Shown in pieces: positions 1-6,000 of a stretch of 6,989 nt of DNA (its first letter is position 1; each line of letters opens with the position of its first letter). Both the position numbers and the translations under genes were made by a program. The notes under the pieces are model-generated. The model worked only from the letters and a program-made list of their open reading frames with translations, had not been told where the DNA came from and did not search any database. Source of the stretch: Clostridia bacterium (GTDB lineage: Bacteria > Bacillota > Clostridia > Oscillospirales > Acutalibacteraceae); NCBI GenBank assembly GCA_024689165.1, contig JAILDS010000024.1, forward strand, positions 1 to 6,989, written 5' to 3'.

Positions 1-128
1 GACCGGGACCTGAGCGCGTCGTAAATATCAACGACCGACGCTCCCGGGTAACCGAAGACCGTCGTGCAGCCCTGTTCGAGGAGCGAGCGGACCGTTATGT
101 CCGCTCCCGTGAGAAGCTCCGGAGACAT
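1..128 (-). CDS. ilvB: Acetolactate synthase large subunit, N-terminal fragment (runs off the window)
   Basis: Only the first 42 codons are visible. The peptide begins MSPELLTGADI and contains TTVFGYPGASVVDIYDALRS. This is the signature start of thiamine-diphosphate acetolactate synthases (TGA..., VFGYPGG, DIYDAL), which condense pyruvate to acetolactate, or pyruvate with 2-oxobutyrate, in valine, leucine and isoleucine synthesis. The ATG at 128-126 is the only reasonable start, because an in-frame TAA lies at 134-132. The ribosome site is weak (AAAGA directly before the ATG). The gene starts inside the last 34 bases of the upstream hydrolase gene, so it is probably co-transcribed and translationally coupled to it. 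The catalytic glutamate and cofactor-binding domains lie beyond the window. Other ThDP enzymes share this N-terminal domain, but the spacing and wording fit IlvB best. Confidence 0.85.
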   Translation of the reverse strand, partial: MSPELLTGADITVRSLLEQGCTTVFGYPGASVVDIYDALRSR

Positions 129-2050
129 TCTTTAAGAGTACGCCTGCATGTCGCGGCGCTTTTTGCGACGATGATACCGTAGACGGCCGCCCCGGTAAGC
201 ATTATTAGCCCCGCGGCTATACCGACCTTCGTGCCCGTTGACATAGACCTGTCGACAGGCTCCTTTGCCGTGCCGGCAGGCGCCGTGGCGCCGGCATCCC
301 CGCCGGGCTCTGCGGTCCCCGCAGGAACAGGAGCGGTCGCGATCTCGGCCCCGTCTTCTCCGGTCACGGCCCCGGGCTGTGTAGCGGCCGGAATGGTGAT
401 CGCGTATGAATATAAAGCGTATGAGGCGCCGTCCGCCTGCGTGACGATGGGGGCGCCGGCGTTCCCGTTATTGGACGGCAGCGGGACCACCACGCCGGGC
501 GTCGCCGTAGCCGCCGGAACAGCAGGATTCTGCGGCTGCGTCGCCGGCACAGGAGCCGCGGTAGCGGGCTCCTCCGCGGCAGGGGCTGTCGCCACGGGGA
601 CAGTCGTTGCGGGGGCGGCGGTAGTGAGCTCGGGAACGCCCCTCTGAGCAACTGCGCTCAGCCTTGCGAAGGGGTCGACACCGTAGATCGACGCAACGGT
701 CTTCGCGTACGTTTTGTTTGAACCGACTACCGAAAGCGGGATGTCGTCCGCAATGGCTATCTGGCCGAGCAGCTCGGGATGGATCCAGTCATCGGTGAAC
801 GAAGGAACGAACCGGTCGAGGTCATACGCGTCGCGGACGTTGTAAACGTCGATGTAGCCGTCGATCTCGTCCGTGGTCATGACCCAGTCGTCAAAAAGCG
901 CTATGCTGTCGGCGAAGCTGTCGTGCCACTCGATATCGCCCTTCTGGAAAACGAAGTCTCTCAAATAACCCTTGACGGGCGTCTTGGTAAAGAAATAGAC
1001 CTTCATGCCCTTTTCGCGGGCACGGCGGGCAAGCTCGCTGTACCCCTCGAGGATCTGGTCGTCGGTGACGTATTTCGCCTTGCCCTTCATCGACTTTGCC
1101 GTCGGGTGAAGGATATCGTTGAGTCCGATCTTTATCAGAACGACCTTTGCCCGCGTCTGCTCGAGGCAGTCCTCCTCGAACCGGTCCAGAAGCGCTTTCC
1201 CGTACAGCGGCCCGAGAAGCCCCACACCGTCCGCGAGGAGTCGGTTGCCGACTATTGCCTGCTGGAGCACGCCCACGTTGGTTATCCCGTTGGCGTTGAG
1301 CTTCTGGGCAAACATCAGAGGGATATCGTTCGCGAGGGTGGAGTCGCCTATCATCACGACCGAGTAGGTATTCGGGTCGCCGGTATATACGTCGCAGTTC
1401 GTGATGAAGGGAGTGGTGTTATAGGTTATCGTGTTGGAGGTTATATTGACCCTCGAAGCGGACGTGAGCGTTTCCCACGTCACCTGGGAGCCTATGGGTA
1501 CCGTCGGGGTGGACATGGAGGTATGGGCGCCGCACAGACCGGCGGTGGTGATATAAGTCATATAGGGGTAATAAGCGCTGACGGTGAGCTTTTCGAGCGC
1601 AGAAACGTCAATGCGCACGGGGTCGGACCAGACGCTGCCGCCGGCCGGGACCGTCACGGACGTCGAGCCCGAAAAAGTGAGCTGCCTGGCAGTGTCGAAA
1701 ACGATCGCCTCGTCGTCGCCGGGATTCGTCTTGGCGACGGAAGCCTCGCCGATGTACAGGTTGACCGAGCCGAACTTGTTCGAAAATTTGATCCTGACCT
1801 TGCTGCCGCCGATCGTCAGGGTGAATACGCTCCTGACGGTCGAGTTCGCAGGGATATAGTCGGTCAGAACTGCGGCTCCTCCCGGGCTCACGCCGGAGTG
1901 GACGGGTGAAGTGGACCACGCGCCGACCCATCCGTCAAAGGAATCGTCCCTGACGGCGCCGGCGATCAGCCCCGAAAGGTGCAGAAGCATGATTATCGCG
2001 ATAATGAGACTTAGTATTCTTTTATTCAAAAGACTTCCTCGTTTCTTCAT
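95..2050 (-). CDS. Secreted, C-terminally membrane-anchored SGNH/GDSL hydrolase
   Basis: This 651-residue protein is a probable extracellular esterase or deacetylase. Residues 1-32 form a signal peptide: basic start MKKRGSLLNKR, hydrophobic core 12-29, likely cleavage after AGA at 30-32. Residues 38-215 match the beta-rich N-terminal domain of two-domain SGNH hydrolases (WVGAWSTSP, TVRSVFTLTIGGSKVRIKFSNK split across 71-92, and WSDPV). The catalytic domain spans about 228-440. It has all four blocks: GDS at 235-237 (Ser237 nucleophile), GNRLL from Gly268, GLND at 309-312 and DWIH at 421-424 (Asp421, His424). Residues 474-605 are an Ala/Pro/Thr linker. A single membrane helix follows at 608-628, with a basic tail ending SFSRERT. 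There is no LPxTG motif. The substrate is unknown; acetylated glycans or other surface esters are a guess. The start is either ATG 2050 (weak ribosome site) or TTG 2029 (GAGG seven bases upstream). Both keep the signal peptide and overlap the preceding methyltransferase gene. Confidence 0.9.
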   Translation of the reverse strand: MKKRGSLLNKRILSLIIAIIMLLHLSGLIAGAVRDDSFDGWVGAWSTSPVHSGVSPGGAAVLTDYIPANSTVRSVFTLTIGGSKVRIKFSNKFGSVNLYIGEASVAKTNPGDDEAIVFDTARQLTFSGSTSVTVPAGGSVWSDPVRIDVSALEKLTVSAYYPYMTYITTAGLCGAHTSMSTPTVPIGSQVTWETLTSASRVNITSNTITYNTTPFITNCDVYTGDPNTYSVVMIGDSTLANDIPLMFAQKLNANGITNVGVLQQAIVGNRLLADGVGLLGPLYGKALLDRFEEDCLEQTRAKVVLIKIGLNDILHPTAKSMKGKAKYVTDDQILEGYSELARRAREKGMKVYFFTKTPVKGYLRDFVFQKGDIEWHDSFADSIALFDDWVMTTDEIDGYIDVYNVRDAYDLDRFVPSFTDDWIHPELLGQIAIADDIPLSVVGSNKTYAKTVASIYGVDPFARLSAVAQRGVPELTTAAPATTVPVATAPAAEEPATAAPVPATQPQNPAVPAATATPGVVVPLPSNNGNAGAPIVTQADGASYALYSYAITIPAATQPGAVTGEDGAEIATAPVPAGTAEPGGDAGATAPAGTAKEPVDRSMSTGTKVGIAAGLIMLTGAAVYGIIVAKSAATCRRTLKECLRSFSRERT

Positions 2051-2756
2051 CGTTATCCGGCAGGCCGGCTCGGTCGCCGACGCGCGCGGGTCTTCTGTAG
2101 GCTTCGTACATTCCGGCGCCTTCCGCGGAATCCAGAAGAAGGTCCGGCTCAAAAACGGTCGGGCGGACGTCGGGCGACGTCTCGCAGGCGAAAATGAAAG
2201 GCGTTTTACCGGCGCTGTGCCTTGCATAACGGATCCTGACGGGATAGAGCCCCGCACGGGCGCAGTCGGTGACGGTCTCAAGGAACCTCTCGGGTCGCAT
2301 GCAGAAGCAGAATCTGCCGCCGGGAGCAAGATGCCGCTTCGCGCAGCGGGCGAAGTCGGCGAATACCGCAGTGTTTTCCGTCCGGGCGACTCCGGCCTTC
2401 GGGCTGACCTTGCCCGTTCCGGGAGCGAAATACGGAGGGTTGCAGACTACGGCGCCGAAGCTTTCCCGCATGGCAAGCTCTTTGACGTCGGCGTGCACGG
2501 CACATACCGGAAGCCCCGACAGCTCCGCGCTTTTTCCGAGGAGAGAGCAGGAACCTGCCCGCTTATCGACGCCGACGACGCGCGAGGCGCCCCTCCCGGC
2601 GGCAATGAAGCACAGCGTCCCCCCGCCTGCGCCGAGGTCGAGAACGCTCCCGCCCGGCGTGAAATCAACAAAGTATCCCAGAAAAAGGCTGTCGGTCCAG
2701 ATCCTGTTTTCCGCGTCGGTCAGAACGGGAAAACCGTAAATGTATTCGACGGTCAC
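2022..2756 (-). CDS. Small-domain SAM methyltransferase, tRNA1(Val) adenine-37 N6-methyltransferase-like (TrmN/YfiC family)
   Basis: A 244-residue cytoplasmic Rossmann-fold methyltransferase. Motif I is VLDLGAGGG at 38-46, the acidic residue after strand 2 is Asp64 (VGVDK), Asp90 follows strand 3, and NPPY at 106-109 is the signature of enzymes that methylate exocyclic amino groups. The later ARTE at 124-127 and GGRF..CMRPERFLE region (146-160) match the TrmN6/YfiC group, which makes m6A37 in tRNA1(Val). Length fits that family (about 245). The N-terminal TDSLFL segment (21-26) corresponds to the family's DavLL segment. Translation starts at GTG 2756, 16 bases after the lipoprotein stop. No strong ribosome site is visible, so coupling to the lipoprotein is likely. 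The stop overlaps the start of the hydrolase gene. A related 'methyltransferase small domain' specificity, on another RNA or on a protein glutamine, cannot be excluded. Confidence 0.8.
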   Translation of the reverse strand: MTVEYIYGFPVLTDAENRIWTDSLFLGYFVDFTPGGSVLDLGAGGGTLCFIAAGRGASRVVGVDKRAGSCSLLGKSAELSGLPVCAVHADVKELAMRESFGAVVCNPPYFAPGTGKVSPKAGVARTENTAVFADFARCAKRHLAPGGRFCFCMRPERFLETVTDCARAGLYPVRIRYARHSAGKTPFIFACETSPDVRPTVFEPDLLLDSAEGAGMYEAYRRPARVGDRAGLPDNDEETRKSFE

Positions 2757-2772
2757 CTGACCGGTCCGGGGA

Positions 2773-3819
2773 TCAATAGCTCAGCTCCCACTTCTGCTGG
2801 TACAAAAGCCCGAGCTTGACGTTTTCGATGTTTACGAGAGCCGCGCTGACCTTTCCGAAAACAAGGTAGCTGGGGCTGTCGCAGGAGTACGCGGTGATAC
2901 GCGTGGCCGCCTTGTCTATCGTCAGGTCGACGGTCGTATCGAAATACTGGACCTCGAGCCCTTCTATCTTGACGAGAGACGGGACGTTGTCCGTAATGTC
3001 GGACATTTTAACGACTATGCCGATCTTGCCGACCGAATCGGCGCCGGGGTCGGAGTTCCTGTCGGGATTCGCCTCAGTCGGAGAGAGCTTCAGATGCACC
3101 TGCCAGCTGTCGCCTGCGTCCGTACAGGTCGCCTCTGCGACGTTCGCTTCGGTCAGGTTGGCCTCCGTCAGGCCCCACGGCGGTATCTTTTCGATGACCT
3201 CCGCGTTGGTCGAATACTCTATCCTGTCGAAATTCTCCTTGCAGAACTGGTTGATGAGCGTCTGGGCAAGGTTCGCCAGCATGGAGGACGAACCGACCTC
3301 GACCACACCGTTGTAGTTGGAGGTGTAGTCATAGGTCCTCGCGCAGCCGGTCGCCTGAGCCATGGAGTTCCGATAAGCCGTATTCACAAGGTCGACTATC
3401 TCGGAAACGCCCGTCGGGGCACCGGAAGGCGCGCTCGCCGCAGTTGTCGCCTCAGCGGCGGGAGTATCGGCGGGGACCGGGGAGGAAGATGCTGTCGTCG
3501 CCTCGGCGGCGGGAGTATCCGCCGCAGGAGCGGCAGCGGTAGCCGCGGGGGCCGGGTCGGTCGCTGCCGGCGAGTCGGCCGCAGGCGTCTGCTGAGCCTG
3601 CGCCGCGGTCGTCGCCTGAATGGCGGCGTTGATATCCACACCCGCTATCTGACCGAGCACGTTGCCGGCGACGGCGTTTGCAAGGTCCTGTGAGTCGATA
3701 ACATCGTTGCCGTCCGAGTCGACCACGCGCACGACAAGCTCCTTACTCCCGCAGGAGGACAAAAGCAATACCGCCGCTGCCAGAAGGCAAAGCGCGGCAA
3801 ACAGTCTTTTTCTGCCCAT
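2773..3819 (-). CDS. Putative lipoprotein of unknown function with Ala/Pro/Thr linker
   Basis: A 348-residue protein that I do not recognise beyond its export signal. Residues 1-22 are a lipoprotein signal peptide (MGRKRLF, hydrophobic core) with lipobox LSSC, so Cys23 should be lipidated and the protein held on the outer face of the membrane. Residues 34-46 (DSDGNDVIDSQDL) have the spacing of a dockerin/EF-hand calcium loop, present once. Residues 68-136 are a low-complexity Ala/Thr/Pro linker with an 11-residue repeat (ADTPAAEATTA at 100-110 and 117-127). Residues 137-348 look like a compact domain with four cysteines (159, 193, 232, 313) and a TEAN repeat at 218-226. The start at ATG 3819 is chosen because GGAGGG lies four bases upstream and the signal peptide begins there; a longer frame would run back through the promoter. 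It is the first gene of the minus-strand run, behind a near-consensus promoter. The domain might bind or be processed at the cell surface, but nothing in the sequence shows a catalytic site. Confidence 0.85.
   Translation of the reverse strand: MGRKRLFAALCLLAAAVLLLSSCGSKELVVRVVDSDGNDVIDSQDLANAVAGNVLGQIAGVDINAAIQATTAAQAQQTPAADSPAATDPAPAATAAAPAADTPAAEATTASSSPVPADTPAAEATTAASAPSGAPTGVSEIVDLVNTAYRNSMAQATGCARTYDYTSNYNGVVEVGSSSMLANLAQTLINQFCKENFDRIEYSTNAEVIEKIPPWGLTEANLTEANVAEATCTDAGDSWQVHLKLSPTEANPDRNSDPGADSVGKIGIVVKMSDITDNVPSLVKIEGLEVQYFDTTVDLTIDKAATRITAYSCDSPSYLVFGKVSAALVNIENVKLGLLYQQKWELSY
3130..3171 (-). repeat. Short tandem 15-base repeat encoding LTEAN-LTEAN-VAEA in the lipoprotein
   Basis: Residues 217-230 of the lipoprotein read as LTEAN, LTEAN, VAEA, and a further TEAN occurs at 248-251. 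The copies are diverged at the DNA level, so this is old or selected rather than a recent slippage product. The motif resembles the A(N)Lxx pentapeptide pattern, but there are too few copies to form that fold. Confidence 0.5.
3439..3522 (-). repeat. Imperfect 33-base direct repeat, period 51, inside the lipoprotein linker
   Basis: Copies at 3439-3471 and 3490-3522 differ at about five of 33 positions and share the core gcggcgggagtatc. They encode two copies of ADTPAAEATTA. The repeat lies in frame in the Ala/Pro/Thr linker, so copy-number change would alter linker length without breaking the frame. Intragenic duplication is the simplest origin. Confidence 0.75.
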
Positions 3820-3850
3820 ACTCCCTCCGAAAAAACAAAAATACAGGGTA

Positions 3851-3879
3851 ATAATACTACCGAAAACACAGGATGTCAA
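3851..3879 (-). promoter_or_regulatory. Promoter of the lipoprotein-methyltransferase-hydrolase-ilvB run
   Basis: On the minus strand a perfect -35 TTGACA (3879-3874) is followed by a 17-base spacer and TATTAT (3856-3851), one mismatch from the consensus -10. Transcription should start near 3844, giving a leader of about 25 bases that carries GGAGGG just before the lipoprotein ATG at 3819. This is a textbook housekeeping sigma-A promoter. No other comparably good promoter was noticed in the four-gene run, though I did not scan it exhaustively. Confidence 0.85.
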
Positions 3880-3898
3880 GAAAAACGGCGTTTACCTC

Positions 3899-3932
3899 AA
3901 AAAACCGGCTGTCCTCCCGGAGGACAGGTCGG
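3899..3932 (-). terminator. Palindromic hairpin plus T6: minus-strand terminator or operator between divergent promoters
   Basis: Bases 3909-3927 (CTGTCCTCCCGGAGGACAG) are a perfect inverted repeat: two 9-base arms around one base. CCG/CGG flanks at 3905-3907 and 3930-3932 can extend the stem with a small bulge. On the minus strand the hairpin is followed directly by CCGG and six T, the form of a Rho-independent terminator. It sits 20 bases upstream of the lipoprotein -35 and 17 bases upstream of the hisD -35. As a terminator it would stop antisense transcription leaving the hisD side. A perfect dyad placed between two promoters could equally be a repressor site. The sequence alone does not decide. 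Confidence 0.55.
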
Positions 3933-3949
3933 CGGGCGAAAAAAACGTG

Positions 3950-3978
3950 TTGTTTTTTGCTTCCGGAAATGCGATAAT
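3950..3978 (+). promoter_or_regulatory. Promoter of hisD-hisH
   Basis: TTGTTT at 3950-3955, a 17-base spacer and GATAAT at 3973-3978 make a good sigma-A promoter. TGC directly before the -10 adds an extended -10 element. Transcription should begin near 3985, leaving a leader of about 45 bases before the hisD ATG at 4031. It diverges from the lipoprotein promoter, about 71 bases separating the two -35 boxes. Confidence 0.75.
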
Positions 3979-3987
3979 AAAAAAGAC

Positions 3988-4014
3988 CGGAGGGACGGCC
4001 ATAACGGACCTCCG
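3988..4014 (+). promoter_or_regulatory. Hairpin at the 5' end of the hisD leader
   Basis: CGGAGG (3988-3993) pairs with CCTCCG (4009-4014) around a 15-base loop. It sits right at the predicted transcript start and four bases before the hisD ribosome site AAAGGA (4018-4023, seven bases before the ATG). No run of histidine codons, T-box or T tract is present on this strand, so classical his attenuation is not supported. The left arm contains GGAGG, an anti-Shine-Dalgarno-binding sequence, hidden in the stem. Read on the minus strand the same stem is followed by GTC and six T, a weak second terminator candidate. Confidence 0.4.
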
Positions 4015-4030
4015 CCGAAAGGACGCATAT

Positions 4031-5326
4031 ATGATAAAGATCTATAAAACCGAGGAAATAGCCGACAGCGAAGTCCTGACGAGGCATAACGCCGTCAGGG
4101 ACGTGAGCGCTCCGGTTGCGGACATAATCAAAAACGTGAGGGAACGCGGCGACGAAGCTCTTTTCGAATACAGCGAGAGATTCGACGGCGTGAAGCTTGC
4201 CTCGCTCGAGGTCGGCCCCGACGAGCTCGACTCGGCTCTTGAAAAGATCGGAGAGCTCGCAGACATACTGATTGAGGCTCGCGACAATATCTCCCATTTC
4301 CACAGCCGGCAGGTCACGGAGGGCTTTATCGTCACCGACCGCCCCGGAATAGTGCTCGGCCAGCGCGTCACCCCTCTTGAGCGCGTCGGCGTTTACGTTC
4401 CCGGCGGCACGGCCGCGTACCCGTCGACGGTGCTGATGAACATAGTCCCCGCCAAGCTTGCCGGCGTCGGTGAGATAATCATGGTCACGCCTCCCGGCAA
4501 AAACGGCGGCGTAGCCCCCGCCATACTCGCGGCAGCAAAGCTTGCCGGCGCGGACAGGGTATTCACCGTCGGCGGCGCGCAGGCGGTGGCGGCTCTGGCT
4601 TACGGCACCGAAAGCATCCCCGCCGTGAACAAGATCGTCGGGCCCGGCAACGCCTGGGTCGCCGAGGCGAAACGTCAGGTATTCGGGAAGGTCGGCATCG
4701 ACATGGTCGCCGGTCCGTCGGAGGTGCTCGTCATAGCCGACGAAAACTCCGACCCGTCCTGGGTCGCTGCGGATATGCTCTCTCAGGCGGAGCATGACAA
4801 AATGGCACAGGCCGTGCTTATAACCGACTCCGAAGCCCTCGCGTCCGCGGTGGCGCTCGAGCTCGACTCTCAGCTGAAAAAGCTCCCCCGCGAGGAGATC
4901 GCCCGCGCGAGCATAGACGACAACGGAAAAATAATCGTATGCCGCGACCTCGAGGAGGGTCTGGACATAGCGAACCGGATCGCGCCCGAGCATCTCGAGC
5001 TCTGTGTGGACGACCCCTTCGGCATGCTCTGCAAGGTCAGGAACGCGGGTTCCGTCTTCCTCGGCAGGTTCGACCCCGAGCCCGTGGGCGACTATTTCGC
5101 GGGCCCCAACCACACGCTCCCGACCATGGGCACGGCAAAATTCGCCTCTCCTCTGGGCGTGGAGGATTTCGTCAAGCGCAGCCAGTTTTCATACTACACG
5201 GCTTCCGCCCTCGCCGCCGACGCGCCGAAGATCGCAGCGTTCGCAAGAAGCGAGGGGCTGACGGCTCACGCCGCCGCCGTGGAAGCGCGCCGGGACTGCT
5301 GCGGGAAGTCCGGTGAAACGGTATGA
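4031..5326 (+). CDS. hisD: Histidinol dehydrogenase
   Basis: A 431-residue cytoplasmic zinc enzyme that oxidises L-histidinol to L-histidine with two NAD+, the last two steps of histidine synthesis. Length is normal for the family (about 425-435). Catalytic Glu320-His321 lie in APEHLEL. The zinc ligands are Gln252 and His255 (SQAEHD), Asp354 (PVGDYFAGPNH) and His413 (LTAHAAAVEAR), matching E. coli Gln259, His262, Asp360 and His419. Family blocks VGVYVPGGTAAYPSTVLMN (119-137) and KIVGPGN (201-207) are intact. The start at ATG 4031 has AAAGGA seven bases upstream; an open extension to 3662 runs through the promoter and the neighbouring gene and is rejected. It is the first gene of the transcript, and its TGA overlaps the hisH ATG (ATGA), so the two are translationally coupled. 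No missing residues or frame damage were seen. Confidence 0.98.
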   Translation: MIKIYKTEEIADSEVLTRHNAVRDVSAPVADIIKNVRERGDEALFEYSERFDGVKLASLEVGPDELDSALEKIGELADILIEARDNISHFHSRQVTEGFIVTDRPGIVLGQRVTPLERVGVYVPGGTAAYPSTVLMNIVPAKLAGVGEIIMVTPPGKNGGVAPAILAAAKLAGADRVFTVGGAQAVAALAYGTESIPAVNKIVGPGNAWVAEAKRQVFGKVGIDMVAGPSEVLVIADENSDPSWVAADMLSQAEHDKMAQAVLITDSEALASAVALELDSQLKKLPREEIARASIDDNGKIIVCRDLEEGLDIANRIAPEHLELCVDDPFGMLCKVRNAGSVFLGRFDPEPVGDYFAGPNHTLPTMGTAKFASPLGVEDFVKRSQFSYYTASALAADAPKIAAFARSEGLTAHAAAVEARRDCCGKSGETV

Positions 5327-5931
5327 CTTCGATAATCGACTACGGCGTAGGCAACCTGTTCTCGCTCAAGCGTTCTCTCGAAAAGATCGGCGAACCCGCC
5401 TCCGTGACGGGCAGCGCCGAAGAGCTCCTGTCCGCCGACAGGGTCATACTGCCGGGCGTCGGCGCCTTCGGGGACGCCGCGGCGAAGCTGCGCGAGACTG
5501 GGCTCGACCGCGTGGTTAAAGAAGCCGTCGCGGCCGAAAAACCCGTTCTGGGCATCTGCCTGGGCATGCAGCTGCTGTTCGACGAGAGCCTTGAGTTCGG
5601 CGTCCATAAGGGGCTTGGGCTCCTTCGCGGAAGGGTGCTCCCCTTCGGCCCCATGCTCAAAAAAAAGCTCGACGTGCCTCATATGGGCTGGAACTCCCTT
5701 CGGTACACGCGCCCGTCAGAGCTGTTCGAAGGCGTGCCCGAAGGCAGCTTCGTCTATTTCGTCCACTCCTTCGCCGCCTTTGACTGCTCCGACAGCCTTA
5801 TCGCCGAAACGGATTATTCCGTCACGCTCACGGCTGCCGTACAGAAAGGCAGGCTTTTCGCGACCCAGTTCCACCCGGAAAAAAGCGGCGACGTCGGCCT
5901 GCGGATACTGAAGAATTTCTGCGAACAGTAA
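5323..5931 (+). CDS. hisH: Imidazole glycerol phosphate synthase, glutaminase subunit HisH
   Basis: A 202-residue class I glutamine amidotransferase. It releases ammonia from glutamine and channels it to HisF, which makes imidazole glycerol phosphate and AICAR from PRFAR. The triad is complete: nucleophile Cys79 in GICLGMQ, and His184 and Glu186 in QFHPEKS. The PGVGAF segment (44-49) supplies the oxyanion region, and the HisH-specific PHMGWN is at 119-124. DYGVGNLFSL at 6-15 is the usual family start. The ATG at 5323 overlaps the hisD stop by four bases. Its partner HisF is not in the window, and hisB, hisA and hisF do not follow; a terminator closes the unit 70 bases after the stop, so HisF must be encoded elsewhere. 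Length matches the family (about 200). Confidence 0.98.
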   Translation: MTSIIDYGVGNLFSLKRSLEKIGEPASVTGSAEELLSADRVILPGVGAFGDAAAKLRETGLDRVVKEAVAAEKPVLGICLGMQLLFDESLEFGVHKGLGLLRGRVLPFGPMLKKKLDVPHMGWNSLRYTRPSELFEGVPEGSFVYFVHSFAAFDCSDSLIAETDYSVTLTAAVQKGRLFATQFHPEKSGDVGLRILKNFCEQ

Positions 5932-6000
5932 GACGCGCCCTGCGCAGGAAAGTCTGCTCTGAACTTCGCATCTGAAAGAAATTTTATAACCGTCGTTTCC

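Noticed and set aside
231..647. Plus-strand Ala/Gly/Val-rich frame opposite the hydrolase linker
   Set aside because: It is the complement of the Ala/Pro/Thr linker; the low complexity explains it.
779..1909. Plus-strand open frame of 376 codons opposite the hydrolase
   Set aside because: It lies wholly within the hydrolase, which has all catalytic blocks. The translation is rich in R, G, V and D with no domain, typical of a shadow frame.
2051..2329. N-terminal extension of the hydrolase to an ATG at 2329
   Set aside because: It would place 93 residues before an obvious signal peptide and overlap the methyltransferase gene in full.
3130..3171. Pentapeptide-repeat protein domain in the lipoprotein (A-N-L-T-E type units)
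   Set aside because: Only two or three units are present; a right-handed quadrilateral helix needs many more.
3439..3522. CRISPR-like or mobile repeat
   Set aside because: Two copies only, in frame within a coding linker, with no spacer structure or cas genes.
3820..3879. N-terminal extension of the lipoprotein to 3879
   Set aside because: The extra codons cover the -35 and -10 boxes and lack a ribosome site; ATG 3819 has GGAGGG and a proper signal peptide.
3857..5113. Long open frame of 418 codons on the minus strand, antisense to hisD
   Set aside because: It mirrors hisD, whose motifs and length are complete. The translation has no recognisable domain, and GC-rich third positions keep antisense frames open.
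5939..5948. Palindrome CCTGCGCAGG just after hisH
   Set aside because: Ten bases long, no loop or T tract, and expected by chance in GC-rich DNA; the real terminator is at 6001-6033.
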